Below, piece after piece: positions 30,320 to 36,746 of a stretch of DNA of 37,390 nt. Position 1 is the stretch's first letter. The number at the start of each line of letters is the position of its first letter. The translations under genes were made by a program, and so were the position numbers. Location: assembly GCA_035454605.1 (NCBI GenBank), contig DATIGQ010000048.1:1-37390 (forward strand), written 5' to 3'. Origin of the DNA: Terriglobales bacterium (lineage in GTDB: Bacteria > Acidobacteriota > Terriglobia > Terriglobales > Acidobacteriaceae). The notes below the pieces were generated by a model. The model had not been told where the DNA came from. It saw only the letters and a program-made list of their open reading frames with translations, and ran no database searches.

Positions 30320-30478
30320 GTGCAGTTTGTTCCAAACAAAATGCGGCAGAAATGTACTGACCGTCAAGGGCTTTGTGTGGTTCCTCTGTGGAAAGCCCTC
30401 CATCGGCGTGATGAACTGCGGCACCGGAGCCTCCACGCCCAGCGTCCGAGTTTTCCACAGTTGCACCAAAATCGGGCG

Positions 30479-30775
30479 TTGACAAAGAAACGTGCGAAAT
30501 TTACCTTGGGCCCCGTCGACGGCTGAAAGGGTTGGCTTCCAAAACAGTCGCCAGTCCGAAGTAAGCTGGGTGATCAGTCGGGCGGGGCAACCCGCTGGGC
30601 AACTGGACCTGAAAAAACCGACAGCGCCTGCGAGGGCGCGTTGGGGTCCGGGACCGCGAAAGCGGTGATTGCATCGAGGGCCGTGGTGGTGCATGCGTCC
30701 ACGCTGTTGGCTCCCTCGCAGGAGCTGACGGCTAGAGCATAACCAAAGCCGCGGCCCTTATTATTTTCTCCCCAC
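30479..30775 (+). ncRNA. Candidate structured RNA in a 537-base gene-free stretch
   Basis: Positions 30320-30856 hold no convincing gene. On the plus strand TTGACA (30479-30484) stands 17 bases before TACCTT (30502-30507), a possible promoter. Hairpins follow. GCGGG-GCAA-CCCGC (30582-30595) and ACCGC-GAAA-GCGGT (30653-30666) have perfect stems closed by GNRA tetraloops. GCGCC/GGCGC (30624-30639) is a third. Nested CGAGGG/CCCTCG (30675-30680 with 30713-30718) and CGTGG/CCACG (30682-30686 with 30699-30703) make a fourth. A T-rich tail comes at 30758-30769. Two GNRA hairpins on the same strand favour a transcribed RNA. I recognise no known class; it could also be a leader or decayed sequence. 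Confidence 0.35.
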
Positions 30776-30856
30776 CTTTTCATTAAGCGACGCCCAGAGT
30801 TGCTCTTTACGTCCACGAGGCGCGACCGCAGGAACCTCTGTTCCAGCTAGCGGCAG

Positions 30857-31501
30857 TTAGGAAACCCGGGCAACGGGTCTCTTCCTATTTCTACGTTGAT
30901 GATGAGCAGCAGCGCGCGCCGGAGGGATGTGCGCCGACCCTGGCCAACCTACCGCCAGCCGCTGCGAGACTTCCCTTTCCGCCAACCAGCGATCAATCGG
31001 GCGGTTCATCAGCAGCACTATGAGTAAGGATAGAGAAATGACGGCGAGGTGGAAGAAATGAAGGTTGGGGAACAAGTGGGCCAATGGCGGCCACGGCTCG
31101 TGGGCCATATTCACATTCAGTTCCGGCCGCGCAAAGCGCTCGCTCACGACGATGGCCGCGGGATGCATGATCCAGGCCCACCACCACGCATAGCGTGGCC
31201 ACACGCGAAGCCCGCGCAGATACACGATCGCGGCCACCGCGGGCGCCGAATGCACCAGTACGGAAGTGGGATAGACCTCACCGCTGAAAAGGATTCCCAG
31301 CAGCCAGGTCGGGATGCCGAGCGCAAGATGGAATAACAGCCCGGCGGCGACCGCAGTGCGCGAATCTGCCAGCAAGCCCAGGGCGATTGCGGCAGAGGCC
31401 CAGTGGCAGGCCCACAGCATTTCCGTCAGGTTGCCCGCGCCCTTGGTCCAGGCATCCAGCACCATGGCCGCGAGCACGGCAGCCCCGAGCCACGCTCTCA
31501 T
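30857..31501 (-). CDS. Polytopic membrane protein of unknown function
   Basis: A 214-residue protein with about six hydrophobic segments (MRAWLGAAVLAAMVL, then WASAAIALGLLA, AVAAGLLFHLALGIPTWLLGILF, SAPAVAAIVYL, WWWAWIMHPAAIVV and LAVISLSLLIVLLM). A His/Trp-rich stretch (PWPPLAHLFPNLHFFHL) precedes the last helix, and the C-terminus is strongly basic (HHQRRNRKRP). I cannot name a family. GGAGAAG precedes the ATG, which overlaps the stop of the preceding small gene by four bases. It is the last gene of the eight-gene leftward operon. Confidence 0.72.
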   Translation of the reverse strand: MRAWLGAAVLAAMVLDAWTKGAGNLTEMLWACHWASAAIALGLLADSRTAVAAGLLFHLALGIPTWLLGILFSGEVYPTSVLVHSAPAVAAIVYLRGLRVWPRYAWWWAWIMHPAAIVVSERFARPELNVNMAHEPWPPLAHLFPNLHFFHLAVISLSLLIVLLMNRPIDRWLAEREVSQRLAVGWPGSAHIPPARAAAHHQRRNRKRPVARVS

Positions 31502-31680
31502 TTCTTCTCCAGTTCCTTCTCCGTGGGATGCGCCGTCTCCTCCGCCGCGTTGCGCAGCGCCAGTTCGGTCCAGATGGCTTCCAGAAGGTCGATCTGCTTC
31601 TTCTGGCGGCGATGGTCCGCAATCCACAGAATCAATTCCAGCCCGCCCAGCGCGGCGATGATGACCAAGGCTTCCAGCAT
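31498..31680 (-). CDS. Small single-helix membrane protein
   Basis: A 60-residue protein: one transmembrane helix (LEALVIIAALGGLELILWIA) followed by a charged, probably helical tail (DHRRQKKQIDLLEAIWTELALRNAAEETAHPTEKELEKK). It is coupled by an ATGA overlap to the polytopic membrane protein that follows and may be its partner. The ribosome-binding site (AAGG, ten bases before the ATG) is weak. A GTG 11 codons upstream is an alternative start. No family recognised. Confidence 0.6.
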   Translation of the reverse strand: MLEALVIIAALGGLELILWIADHRRQKKQIDLLEAIWTELALRNAAEETAHPTEKELEKK

Positions 31681-31693
31681 GATGGCGTTACCT

Positions 31694-31858
31694 TCAGCTT
31701 CGAAAACCGGCACGCCGCTCGACCGCCGGTATGTTTCTACTCTGCTTGTGAACCCGGCGGTTGCGCACCGGCGGCGTGGGACGCGCAGGACGGCGGACCG
31801 CCGCTTTTCCCGCCTGTACGGTTGCCAGGGCTTCTCCGGTTTCCCTGCGGCGTTTCAT
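31694..31858 (-). CDS. Small very basic protein
   Basis: A 54-residue reading frame: MKRRRETGEALATVQAGKAAVRRP and a basic remainder. It has one of the best ribosome-binding sites in the region (AAAGGAG, six bases before the ATG). It fits between the hydrolase gene (25 bases) and the next membrane-protein gene (13 bases). The high Arg/Lys content suggests a nucleic-acid-binding or ribosome-associated peptide, but no family is recognised and the composition could also arise from non-coding GC-rich DNA. Confidence 0.45.
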   Translation of the reverse strand: MKRRRETGEALATVQAGKAAVRRPARPTPPVRNRRVHKQSRNIPAVERRAGFRS

Positions 31859-31883
31859 CGCAGACTCCTTTCCCGCCCAGAAT

Positions 31884-32576
31884 TCAGGCGGCCTGGCGGC
31901 CGGCGCCAGCCAGGTGCTGCAAGAACCAGTCGCGCGCCATCCCGGCCACGGTCTCAAGAGCGCCGGGCTCCTCAAAGAGGTGGGTTGCGCGCGGAACCAC
32001 CTTGAGTTCCTTCACCCCCTTGAGCCGCGCCATGGCCTGACGATTCAGTTCGAGCACCTCTGGATCGGCGCTTCCAACGATCAGCAAGGTGGGAGTTCGG
32101 ACATGGTCCAGCGCTGGGCCGGCAAGGTCGGGACGGCCGCCGCGCGACACCACGGCTTGCACCGCTTCGGGCAACTCCGCCGCCGCCACCAATGCGGCCG
32201 CCGCTCCCGTGCTGGCGCCAAAGCAGCCCACCCGCAGCCAGCGCGTTTCCGGATGCCGCAGGGTCCACTCGATGGCCTCGACTACGCGCCGCGAGAGCAT
32301 AGGAATATCGAAGCGCAATTCTGCGGAATATTGGTCCACCGCTTCCTCTTCCGGCGTCAGCAGGTCCAAGAGCAGGGTTGCCAGCCGGGCCCGGTTGAGG
32401 AACTCCGCGACGTAGCGGTTGCGAGGGCTGTAGCGGCTGCTGCCACTGCCGTGCACGAACAGCACGATGCCGGCGGCGTCCGGGGGAAGGTTCAGATTGC
32501 TTTCGAGGAGCGCGCGCCCCGCCGGAACGCGCACGACGCGGCTCGGAATCGGCTGCGCTCGGTTGCCGGTGTCCAT
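31884..32576 (-). CDS. Alpha/beta hydrolase (dienelactone-hydrolase-like)
   Basis: A 230-residue protein. LFVHGSGSSRYSPRN forms the oxyanion region (about 40). The nucleophile elbow is CFGASTGAA (Ser about 120), the acid is in VGSADPEV (about 168) and the base is His in PRATHLFEEPG (about 200). The triad is intact and no signal peptide is seen, so it is cytoplasmic. The natural ester is unknown. Enzymes of this type are found next to, or fused with, phosphoribosyltransferases like the one opening this operon. GAGAGGAAGGA precedes the ATG. Confidence 0.83.
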   Translation of the reverse strand: MDTGNRAQPIPSRVVRVPAGRALLESNLNLPPDAAGIVLFVHGSGSSRYSPRNRYVAEFLNRARLATLLLDLLTPEEEAVDQYSAELRFDIPMLSRRVVEAIEWTLRHPETRWLRVGCFGASTGAAAALVAAAELPEAVQAVVSRGGRPDLAGPALDHVRTPTLLIVGSADPEVLELNRQAMARLKGVKELKVVPRATHLFEEPGALETVAGMARDWFLQHLAGAGRQAA

Positions 32577-32630
32577 GGGGGTCCTTCCTCTCCGGCGGGG
32601 GCGCGATGTGGTCTCCGTCGCCCCCTCGTT

Positions 32631-33059
32631 TCATTGTCCCCAGGCCAGGAAGTCGTCCACCGTTTCCAGCAGCATCGGCGACCGAAAGCGAACCAGTGTA
32701 GTAGGCCCGCTCTCACATTCGATCTCCAGGGCCTGATCGGCGCCGCTGATGGTCTGCTTCAGCCACACCCGCGTGGGACGGCGGACGATGTGCGTCAAGT
32801 CGCTGGGAATGGTGCCGAACGAGAGCACGATCGAGTCGCCCCTGTCCCGGCGCAATTCGGCAGTGATGCCGCCCAAGGGGCGGTCTTGTACTTCGACCTG
32901 TGCTCCGATCTCCCGCCCGAACAACTCCACCGTCACCAGCCATGCCTGGTGCTGACGGCTGAACATTTGGAAAAAGGCTGGCCACTCCTGACGCGGCACC
33001 TCGCGGGTCAGCGTCTCCGACCCCGTGGGCCCCGTAGAGGTTTCCTTCACGGCGTTCAT
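32631..33059 (-). CDS. DUF5335-like protein
   Basis: A 142-residue soluble protein. The segment TREVPRQEWPAFFQMFSRQHQAWLVTVELFGREIGAQVEVQDRPLGGI fits my memory of the DUF5335 family (no function known), but I could not check this. The C-terminal half (SIVLSFGTIPSDLTHIVRRPTRVWLKQ) looks like a beta-barrel that might bind a small ligand. GAGG lies six bases before the ATG at 33059 and directly abuts the earlier ATG at 33065, so the later one is preferred. It follows the SRPBCC gene by 20 bases. Confidence 0.65.
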   Translation of the reverse strand: MNAVKETSTGPTGSETLTREVPRQEWPAFFQMFSRQHQAWLVTVELFGREIGAQVEVQDRPLGGITAELRRDRGDSIVLSFGTIPSDLTHIVRRPTRVWLKQTISGADQALEIECESGPTTLVRFRSPMLLETVDDFLAWGQ

Positions 33060-33079
33060 GCGCATCCTCGCTTTCTTCG

Positions 33080-34297
33080 CTAGGTGCTGGCTATCAGATC
33101 CATGGGGCCTGCTCCCACTGCCTTCTTGAGCGGCGTTGGAAAATCCTGCCGGGTGACGGTCTCTCCGTGCGCGCGCGTCTTGCCGCGCTCAAACAGCGAC
33201 TTCAGGCGCGCCAGATCCTCGTCCAGCGCGCTCTTGGGATCGGCTCCGAACAGTTCGGCGATCCAATGGCCCACCAGACCGGCGGGCGGCTGGTAGAACA
33301 TGCGGATGTGCAGGCGCGTGCTGCCGTCATAGTTGGGATCCAGGCGCACCACTCCGGCATTTTCAATCAGCGATCCGGCCACGCTGCGGAACTCCAGCAG
33401 TTCATTGGGCACCGTGCGGGTGATCGTCCCCTCCCAGCCGACTTGGGTGCCAGCCGGTCCGGCAACGCTCCAGCGGTACAGGTTCTCACCCACCTTCTTG
33501 ACTTCGCGCACATGCGCGAACACCCGTGGGTAGTTCTCCGGGTTTCGCCAGAACTCGAACAGATCGGCTACCGGCGCATCAATGCGCAGGGTTTTTTGCA
33601 GCGCAATGGGCGCGGCATGGCGGCCGACGCCGATCAGCCGGCGGAGATCGGCGTTCGTCCAGGCGCGCGCCAGCAGAGCTACGCCTGCAGTCGTGCTCGC
33701 CAGGCCTGCAAGATCGCGGCGTGGCGCGCCCCAAGAGGCAAGCAGGCCGCCCGCAACGCCCGCCAGCAAGCGCGTGGCCGGTGACCAGTTCTCTTGCACG
33801 AGCTCGAAGCGGCGGCCCGTCCGCGGCACTCCTCCCTGCAGTGCCGAGATGTGTTCCGCGGTCGGCACTTCGCAAAGCCAGTCGGTGGTGCACTTTACCC
33901 CCTTGACCTTGCGCACGGCGTCCAATAGCGGATGGAGCTCTTTCTCCAGAATCAGGCCCATGAGCACCACGCTGCCGTCGTAGCAGGTGACGTCGATCGA
34001 CCCGGGATGTGAGACTACGCGCCCGATCTCGCTGCGGACGCGCCGCTCGAGCACGTCTGGCTCCACCGCTGCCTCGTGCTCGAAGCAAGAGCGTGCCTGA
34101 GCCAGCAGCCCCTGGCCACGATGCGCCAGGTCGCGCGCCGTCTTGCCTGCGGCCTGCTCTGCATCGTGAACGACGCCAGCGGCGCGGTCACGAAGGTGCG
34201 CCCGGCGCCGGCGCCCGCGGTCCGGGTCGAAGAGGTACATCAAGCCCGCTCCCAGGCCCAGCCCGCCCAGCAAGAGCGAGTATCCTCGCGGGCTCAT
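33080..34297 (-). CDS. YtxH-like/BON/SRPBCC multidomain membrane-associated protein
   Basis: A 405-residue protein. The N-terminus (about 7-70: GGLGLGAGLMYLFDPDRGRRRRAHLRDRA plus a long helix) resembles YtxH-type membrane-anchored helices. A BON-like domain follows at about 82-145 (RRVRSEIGRVVSHPGSIDVTCYDGSVVLMG). A hydrophobic Gly/Ala-rich stretch is at about 178-215. An SRPBCC/polyketide-cyclase-like domain follows at about 232-375 (KTLRIDAPVADLFEFWRNPENYPRVFAHVREVKKVG, then GWEGTITRTVPNELLEF). SRPBCC folds bind hydrophobic ligands. The N-terminal module is a duplicate of the whole preceding small gene. The ATG overlaps that gene's stop by four bases, with GGAGG upstream. Confidence 0.82.
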   Translation of the reverse strand: MSPRGYSLLLGGLGLGAGLMYLFDPDRGRRRRAHLRDRAAGVVHDAEQAAGKTARDLAHRGQGLLAQARSCFEHEAAVEPDVLERRVRSEIGRVVSHPGSIDVTCYDGSVVLMGLILEKELHPLLDAVRKVKGVKCTTDWLCEVPTAEHISALQGGVPRTGRRFELVQENWSPATRLLAGVAGGLLASWGAPRRDLAGLASTTAGVALLARAWTNADLRRLIGVGRHAAPIALQKTLRIDAPVADLFEFWRNPENYPRVFAHVREVKKVGENLYRWSVAGPAGTQVGWEGTITRTVPNELLEFRSVAGSLIENAGVVRLDPNYDGSTRLHIRMFYQPPAGLVGHWIAELFGADPKSALDEDLARLKSLFERGKTRAHGETVTRQDFPTPLKKAVGAGPMDLIAST

Positions 34298-34518
34298 AGC
34301 GCCCTCCTCGCTTCCACCGCCAGGCCCCGGGCGCGCTTCACCACGCCCGACGCGGTTTCCGCAGCCTTGTTCTCGATCTCCTCCAGCGTCCCGACCGTCT
34401 TCTCCCGCAACACGGCGCGACGATGACGCCCGCGCTCGGGATCCAGCAGGAACATCAATCCGGCTCCGATCCCGAAACCGAACAGAAACATCAGACTGTG
34501 ACTCTTCCAGAGATTCAT
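34294..34518 (-). CDS. Small YtxH-like membrane-anchored helix protein
   Basis: A 74-residue protein: one hydrophobic segment (LMFLFGFGIGAGLMFLLDPERGRHRR) followed by a long amphipathic helix (LEEIENKAAETASGVVKRARGLAVEARRAL). GAGGAGG stands just before the ATG at 34518. It is clearly related to the N-terminal 70 residues of the next gene product (GAGLMYLFDPDRGRRRRAHLR). The pair shows a tandem duplication in which one copy is fused to BON and SRPBCC domains. Likely an envelope-stress or structural peptide; no defined function. Confidence 0.75.
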   Translation of the reverse strand: MNLWKSHSLMFLFGFGIGAGLMFLLDPERGRHRRAVLREKTVGTLEEIENKAAETASGVVKRARGLAVEARRAL

Positions 34519-34546
34519 GATTCCTCCTCGCTTGATTGGGCGGTTC

Positions 34547-35203
34547 TCAGCCGACACGCGTCACCGGCTGAGCCGCTTGCTGCAGCAACCGGTTCACCTC
34601 CTGGTCCGTGAGCTGTGCAAAGTCCTGGTACCACTCGCCGATGGCGAGAAATTCCAGGGGCTCCAGAACACAGACCAGTTCATCCGCCAGGCTGCTCAGT
34701 TCGGCCACAGCCGATTGAGGCGCCACCGGTACAGCCACCACGATCTCCTTGGCCGCTTGCTCCCGCAGCGCCAGGACCGCAGCGCGCATGGTCGATCCGG
34801 TTGCGATGCCGTCGTCCACCAGGATGACCGTCTTGCCTTTGACCTCAGGCGCCGGCCGGCCCGACCGGTACACCCGCTCGCGCCGTTCCAATTCAGCCTG
34901 TTCGCGAGCAACTACCGACTCCATGATCTCCGGCGCAAGGGCGAGCGCCTCCGTGACCAGCGGGTTGAGGACACGCGTGCCACCGCTAGCGAGGGCTCCC
35001 ATGGCCAGCTCCGGCTGAAACGGCACGCCAAGCTTTCGCACCAGAAACACGTCGAGCGGCGCTTCCAGCGCGGCCGCCACCTCGAAGCCTACCGGCACTC
35101 CTCCCCGTGGCAAGGCGAGCACCAAAACTCCAGGACGATTGCGATACTTGCTTAGGCGGGAGGCCAGCTGTCGGCCGGCGTCGGCGCGGTCATAGAAAGC
35201 CAT
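34547..35203 (-). CDS. Phosphoribosyltransferase-domain protein
   Basis: A 218-residue type I PRTase. The PRPP loop is VILVDDGIATGSTMRAA (about 128-144). An N-terminal flexible region, ALPRGGVPVGFEVA, sits at about 30. A hood-like insert spans about 85-125. It resembles the family seen in Mycobacterium Rv0571c and its relatives, which sits with universal stress proteins and hydrolases in low-oxygen regulons; the natural base acceptor is not established. GGAGG is placed before the ATG at 35203. First gene of the eight-gene leftward operon, divergent from a universal stress protein gene. Confidence 0.87.
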   Translation of the reverse strand: MAFYDRADAGRQLASRLSKYRNRPGVLVLALPRGGVPVGFEVAAALEAPLDVFLVRKLGVPFQPELAMGALASGGTRVLNPLVTEALALAPEIMESVVAREQAELERRERVYRSGRPAPEVKGKTVILVDDGIATGSTMRAAVLALREQAAKEIVVAVPVAPQSAVAELSSLADELVCVLEPLEFLAIGEWYQDFAQLTDQEVNRLLQQAAQPVTRVG

Positions 35204-35232
35204 GACAGCACCTCCGTTCTTCTTCTGAAGTC

Positions 35233-35274
35233 ACCCTATCACCGCGCCCGGAATGGCGGCGTGATGGCAGTCAC
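35233..35274 (-). promoter_or_regulatory. CRP-type site of the phosphoribosyltransferase operon
   Basis: GTGAT-GGCA-GTCAC (35261-35274), centre 35267.5. The -41.5 rule puts +1 at 35226 and the -10 at 35233-35238, which reads TAGGGT on the minus strand (three of six, weak). The leader to the ATG at 35203 would be about 23 bases and contains the GGAGG ribosome-binding site. A second palindrome lies exactly 22 bases to the right. Confidence 0.5.
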
Positions 35275-35282
35275 ACCGCGAA

Positions 35283-35296
35283 GTGACCACGGTCAC
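35283..35296 (+). promoter_or_regulatory. CRP-type site facing the second universal stress protein gene
   Basis: GTGAC-CACG-GTCAC (35283-35296) is a perfect 5+5 palindrome, centre 35289.5, 22 bases from the centre of the neighbouring site. Its distance to the rightward ATG (35438) is about 150 bases, so the promoter may start well upstream of the gene. A -10 at the class II position (35319-35324, GAAACT) is poor. It could also help the leftward promoter. Confidence 0.5.
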
Positions 35297-35437
35297 GGCA
35301 TGCAATGAGGCGACGCTTGAAACTGAAACTAGCGGGAAGGCGTTGCGGACGTCCCCAAGATCTTCTGCACCCCCTGACCAGAGGACGGTGGTAAGGGACG
35401 AGCAACTCCTTCCCACAGTCTTGCCCGGCGGTGGAAG

Positions 35438-36295
35438 ATGAATACTGCGACCGGCGTCCAGATTCGCAACGTGCTTGTGGCTACGGATTTCTCGGCCGGC
35501 TCCGATGCCGCATTACACCATGCCCTGGCACTGGCACACCAGCTCAGCAGCAAGATCTTCCTTGCTCACGTTCAGTCGCCTAACGCTTTCGCGGCAGCGG
35601 GAGTGCCCGCGGCCGACCCCGACCCCGCACAACAGCCACGGGCTCAGTTGAACGCGCTGGTGCGCTCCGGGATTTTCGAGGACACGGCGCCCGAGGTGCT
35701 GGTGGGCACGGGCGCCACATGGGACACACTGGCGCGCATGATCCAGGAAAACTCCATCGACCTGCTGGTGCTCGGCACGCGCGGACGCACCGGACTGGGC
35801 AAGCTGCTTCTGGGTTCGGTGACCGAGCAGGCCTTGCGCCGCGCACCCTGCCCGGTGCTGAGCGTCGGACCCCGCCTGGCGGAAACCGCCGGTCCCCGCA
35901 CCCAGTTCCAGCGCATCGTCTTCGCCACCGACTTTGGCCCGGAGTCACTCCCTGCCCTGCCCTGGGCGATCCATCTTGCCCGCGAGAGCCAGGCTTCTCT
36001 CAGTCTGCTGCATGTCATCGATTTCGCGGACGGGTCTCCTCAGTATCGCGGAGAAGTGCTGCGCCGGTTGGAGGATCTGGTCCCACACGGCGAGGGGCAG
36101 GGCTTGCAGCTGCAGTATGCGGTGGAGACCGGAACTCCCGCCGAAGGCATTCTGAAGTTCGCCAACGAGCGCGGCGCCGACCTGATCGTGCTGGGTGTGC
36201 ATCATCTGGCGCCCCTCGCGGGTCATCGCCCAGACACGCCTGCCTATCACGTCGTGCGCGAGGCGCTCTGCCCGGTGCTCACCGTGCGGGGTTGA
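35438..36295 (+). CDS. Two-domain universal stress protein
   Basis: A 285-residue tandem UspA protein. Domain 1 (about 9-145) runs from RNVLVATDFSAGSDAALHHA to LGTRGRTGLGKLLLGSVTEQALRRAPCPVLSV, with an intact ATP-binding loop. Domain 2 (about 156-285) opens with RIVFATDFGPESLPAL and ends LGVHHLAPLAGHRPDTPAYHVVREALCPVLTV, a degenerate loop. The same active/degenerate pattern is seen in the protein at 28939-29850, so the two are probably paralogues with one nucleotide-binding half each. The ATG at 35438 follows GGTGGAAG closely. Confidence 0.9.
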   Translation: MNTATGVQIRNVLVATDFSAGSDAALHHALALAHQLSSKIFLAHVQSPNAFAAAGVPAADPDPAQQPRAQLNALVRSGIFEDTAPEVLVGTGATWDTLARMIQENSIDLLVLGTRGRTGLGKLLLGSVTEQALRRAPCPVLSVGPRLAETAGPRTQFQRIVFATDFGPESLPALPWAIHLARESQASLSLLHVIDFADGSPQYRGEVLRRLEDLVPHGEGQGLQLQYAVETGTPAEGILKFANERGADLIVLGVHHLAPLAGHRPDTPAYHVVREALCPVLTVRG

Positions 36296-36308
36296 GTCCG
36301 CCGCGCCG

Positions 36309-36434
36309 GTGAAATCTTCCGTAGTATCAGCCCGCCAGTCGCGGTCGACGTTCAACGGCACCAGTCCCAATGGAACCTGGGGCCTCTATGTCGAGATTCC
36401 CAAGAAACGCCGCGAGCAAGCCGTGAGTGAGTAG
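36309..36434 (+). pseudogene. Possible fragment of a surface-protein domain
   Basis: A 41-codon frame from a GTG contains FNGTSPNGTWGLYVE. This resembles the FNGT(N/D)PNGTW(T/S)LYV motif of P-domain or jelly-roll repeats in large secreted proteins. Nothing else of such a protein is present, so it is either a decayed remnant or chance. It begins 13 bases after the stress-protein stop and is not clearly expressed. Confidence 0.2.
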
Positions 36435-36491
36435 CGCACGGGCAGAACGCACGTGTCCGCTAGTAACGCGGTAGAAAAGCGCAACACAATC

Positions 36492-36568
36492 TGGTGGCGG
36501 CGGTTGGACTCGAACCAACGACCTAGGGATTATGAGACCCTCGCTCTAACCACCTGAGCTACACCGCC
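36492..36568 (-). tRNA. tRNA with CAT anticodon (elongator Met; Ile2 not excluded)
   Basis: A 77-base cloverleaf including an encoded 3' CCA. Acceptor GGCGGTG pairs with CGCCGCC (one T-G wobble). The D arm is GCTC/GAGC, the anticodon loop CTCATAA, and the T arm GTTGG-TTCGAGT-CCAAC. The anticodon stem has a T-T opposition at 31-39, a feature also seen in some other bacterial CAT tRNAs. General form fits elongator tRNA-Met better, but a lysidine-modified tRNA-Ile2 has the same anticodon. Divergent from kdsB. Confidence 0.95.
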
Positions 36569-36716
36569 ATCCTGGTCACGCTTGCTGGCAAAAGAGTTGC
36601 CGCGCCTTGCGGGAAGAGGGCCGAAGTCAAGGAGGGCTGGCTCAAACAGCGGCCCAGAAACGATTCTAAGAGTGCGCCTGAGGGGTGTCAAACCAGCAGT
36701 GCCAAGCCGGTTGCGA

Positions 36717-36740
36717 TGCTAACATCAGGGCCACGGAGGA
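36717..36740 (+). promoter_or_regulatory. Extended -10 and ribosome-binding site of kdsB
   Basis: TGCTAACAT (36717-36725) is an extended -10 (TG-N-TAACAT) with no good -35. Ten bases later GGAGGA (36735-36740) forms a strong Shine-Dalgarno sequence. Six bases separate it from a CTG codon (36747) and three from an ATT codon (36744). A stop codon in the kdsB frame at 36720-36722 fixes the upstream limit of the gene. Confidence 0.5.
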
Positions 36741-36746
36741 ACGATT

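Noticed and set aside
30574-30816. An 80-codon leftward frame in the gene-free stretch
   Set aside because: GTG start, no ribosome-binding site, no domain, and it runs through the perfect hairpins of the candidate RNA.
30479-30856. tmRNA, RNase P RNA or SRP RNA
   Set aside because: No tRNA-like 3' end or tag frame ending in an Ala-rich peptide, no GAGGAAAGTC-type RNase P core, and no GGAAG-containing SRP helix 8 were found on either strand.
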